Below the pieces are notes generated by a model. It was not told where the DNA came from. It saw nothing but the letters and a program-made list of their open reading frames with translations, and did not search any database. From CAYVUV01 sp964455095 (GTDB taxonomy: Bacteria > Desulfobacterota > Binatia > HRBIN30 > CADEER01): a stretch of 5,580 bases of DNA. Below are positions 4,833 to 5,580 of the stretch, in pieces. The position numbers were made by a program, and so were the translations under genes. Location: assembly GCA_964455095.1 (NCBI GenBank), contig CAYVUV010000312.1:1-5580 (forward strand), written 5' to 3'. Each line of letters begins with the position of its first letter. Position 1 is the first letter of the stretch.

Positions 4833-5579
4833 TCAGGCTTTTGCCTGTGAGCGGCGGAGCCATTCGTCGAGACCGATGCGGCCGAGCCGCGCTTCGCCCA
4901 ACGGCACGAGCGAGCGCTCCTCGACGCGGCCCCCGAAGTATCGGGCCTCGGGATCGCGCACGACCTCACGCGGGTCGCCGACCGCCTTCAGGTAGCGGGC
5001 GACGATTTCGTTGAACGGGGCGCGTTCCGGGCCGGCGATCTCGACGATGCCGTTGCGCGGCGCCGCGAGCGCCACATCGGCAACGAAGGCGGCAACGTCA
5101 TCCGCCGCGATGGGCTGGAACAGGCCGGGCGAAACGCGGACTCTGTTTCCATCCGCCGCTGAGGCGGCGATGCCGCCGATGAATTCGAGGAACTGCGTCG
5201 CTCGGATGATGGTGTAGGGGACGTCGGAGGCTTCGATCAGTCTCTCCTGCGCGACCTTGGCGCGGAAATAGCCATTTTCGGGTGTCCGATCGGTTCCGAC
5301 GATGGATACCGCGACATGGTGCCGCACGCCCGCTGCGGCCTCCGCCGCGAGCAGGTTGCGGCCGGAGGTCTGGAAGAATTCCAGCACCGCCTGGTCTTCA
5401 AATGACGGCGAATTGGAGAGATCGATCACGACCTGCGTGCCGGCCATAGCCTCCTTGAGGCCCTCGCCGGTAATGGTGTTGACGCCGCTTTTGGGCGAAG
5501 CGGCGACGGCCTCGTGGCCGCCCTGGCGCAAAATGGGAATGGTTTTCGAGCCGATCAGACCAGTGCCGCCGATGACGAC
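4833..5579 (-). CDS. NmrA-like atypical SDR / NAD(P)H-binding protein, N-terminus cut by the window
   Basis: 248 residues are visible, and the frame runs off the window edge. The fold opens with the dinucleotide-binding motif VVIGGTGLIG (1-10 of the visible part), so only about the first three residues are missing. The protein continues with VVIDLSNSPSFED (50-62), VSIVGTD (91-97), GYFRAKVAQE (103-112) and YTIIRATQF (122-130). The YFRAK and RATQF segments are typical of NmrA/HSCARG-like atypical SDRs, which bind NAD(P)H and act as reductases, epimerase-like enzymes or redox sensors. The substrate is unknown, and the protein is cytoplasmic. A TTG at 5531 is inside the gene and is not the start. 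It is followed by the exported cupin in an apparent operon. Oxidoreductase and epimerase genes are regular neighbours of ECF41 sigma factors, but the promoter of this operon lies outside the window, so control by the sigma factor is untested. Confidence 0.9.
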   Translation of the reverse strand, partial: VVIGGTGLIGSKTIPILRQGGHEAVAASPKSGVNTITGEGLKEAMAGTQVVIDLSNSPSFEDQAVLEFFQTSGRNLLAAEAAAGVRHHVAVSIVGTDRTPENGYFRAKVAQERLIEASDVPYTIIRATQFLEFIGGIAASAADGNRVRVSPGLFQPIAADDVAAFVADVALAAPRNGIVEIAGPERAPFNEIVARYLKAVGDPREVVRDPEARYFGGRVEERSLVPLGEARLGRIGLDEWLRRSQAKA

Positions 5580-5580
5580 G

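Noticed and set aside
4801..4863. 21-residue N-terminal extension of the cupin (start at 4863)
   Set aside because: It would bury the signal peptide and overlap the SDR gene. ATG 4800 has its own AAGGAG at 7 bases.

Overview
The window is GC-rich, gene-dense bacterial DNA. Its gene set (class III nucleotide cyclase, ECF41-type sigma factor with a fused C-terminal domain, DUF998 membrane protein, VOC protein, exported cupin, DUF1566 remnant) fits a soil or sediment Gram-negative lineage of the deltaproteobacterial, Acidobacteria-like or Binatota-like kind. I cannot fix the taxon from the sequence.

Layout: (1) 2-154 (+) is the last 50 codons of an adenylate/guanylate cyclase. It converges on 168-1331 (-), an FrsA/dihydroxypseudooxynicotine-hydrolase-like alpha/beta hydrolase. 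(2) 1332-1740 has no intact gene. It holds a 14-bp perfect palindrome (1586-1599) and a frameshifted fragment of a DUF998 gene (about 1594-1747, minus). That fragment is a diverged homologue of the intact DUF998 gene 1.7 kb away. (3) 1741-2127 (-) is a small VOC/glyoxalase-like protein whose stop codon lies inside the DUF998-derived fragment. (4) 2128-2336 is intergenic and carries an imperfect inverted repeat built from CGAAA steps every 8 bases. (5) 2337-3236 (-) is an ECF41/SigJ-type sigma factor with a C-terminal SnoaL-like domain. It is divergent from 3304-4011 (+), a DUF998 membrane protein. (6) 4012-4371 holds a decayed DUF1566-type exported protein gene and a possible 22-codon ORF. (7) 4384-4800 (-) is an exported cupin. 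It follows 4833-5579 (-), an NmrA-like NAD(P)-binding SDR that lacks only its first few codons at the window edge; together they look like an SDR-cupin operon.

The main observation is the 67-bp gap between the sigma factor and the DUF998 gene. It contains two identical, mirror-placed copies of TGTCACC-16 bp-CGTC, one facing each gene. This matches the promoter reported for ECF41 sigma factors (-35 TGTCACA, -10 CGTC). The inferred circuit is that the sigma factor activates itself and the divergent membrane protein from one symmetric control region. In that region each gene's GGTGACA ribosome-binding/start segment is also the -35 element of the other gene. ECF41 factors have no separate anti-sigma factor and are usually found next to carboxymuconolactone decarboxylase, oxidoreductase or epimerase genes. 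The VOC protein, SDR and cupin here would be a variant of that neighbourhood, but only the DUF998 gene has a visible ECF41-type promoter.
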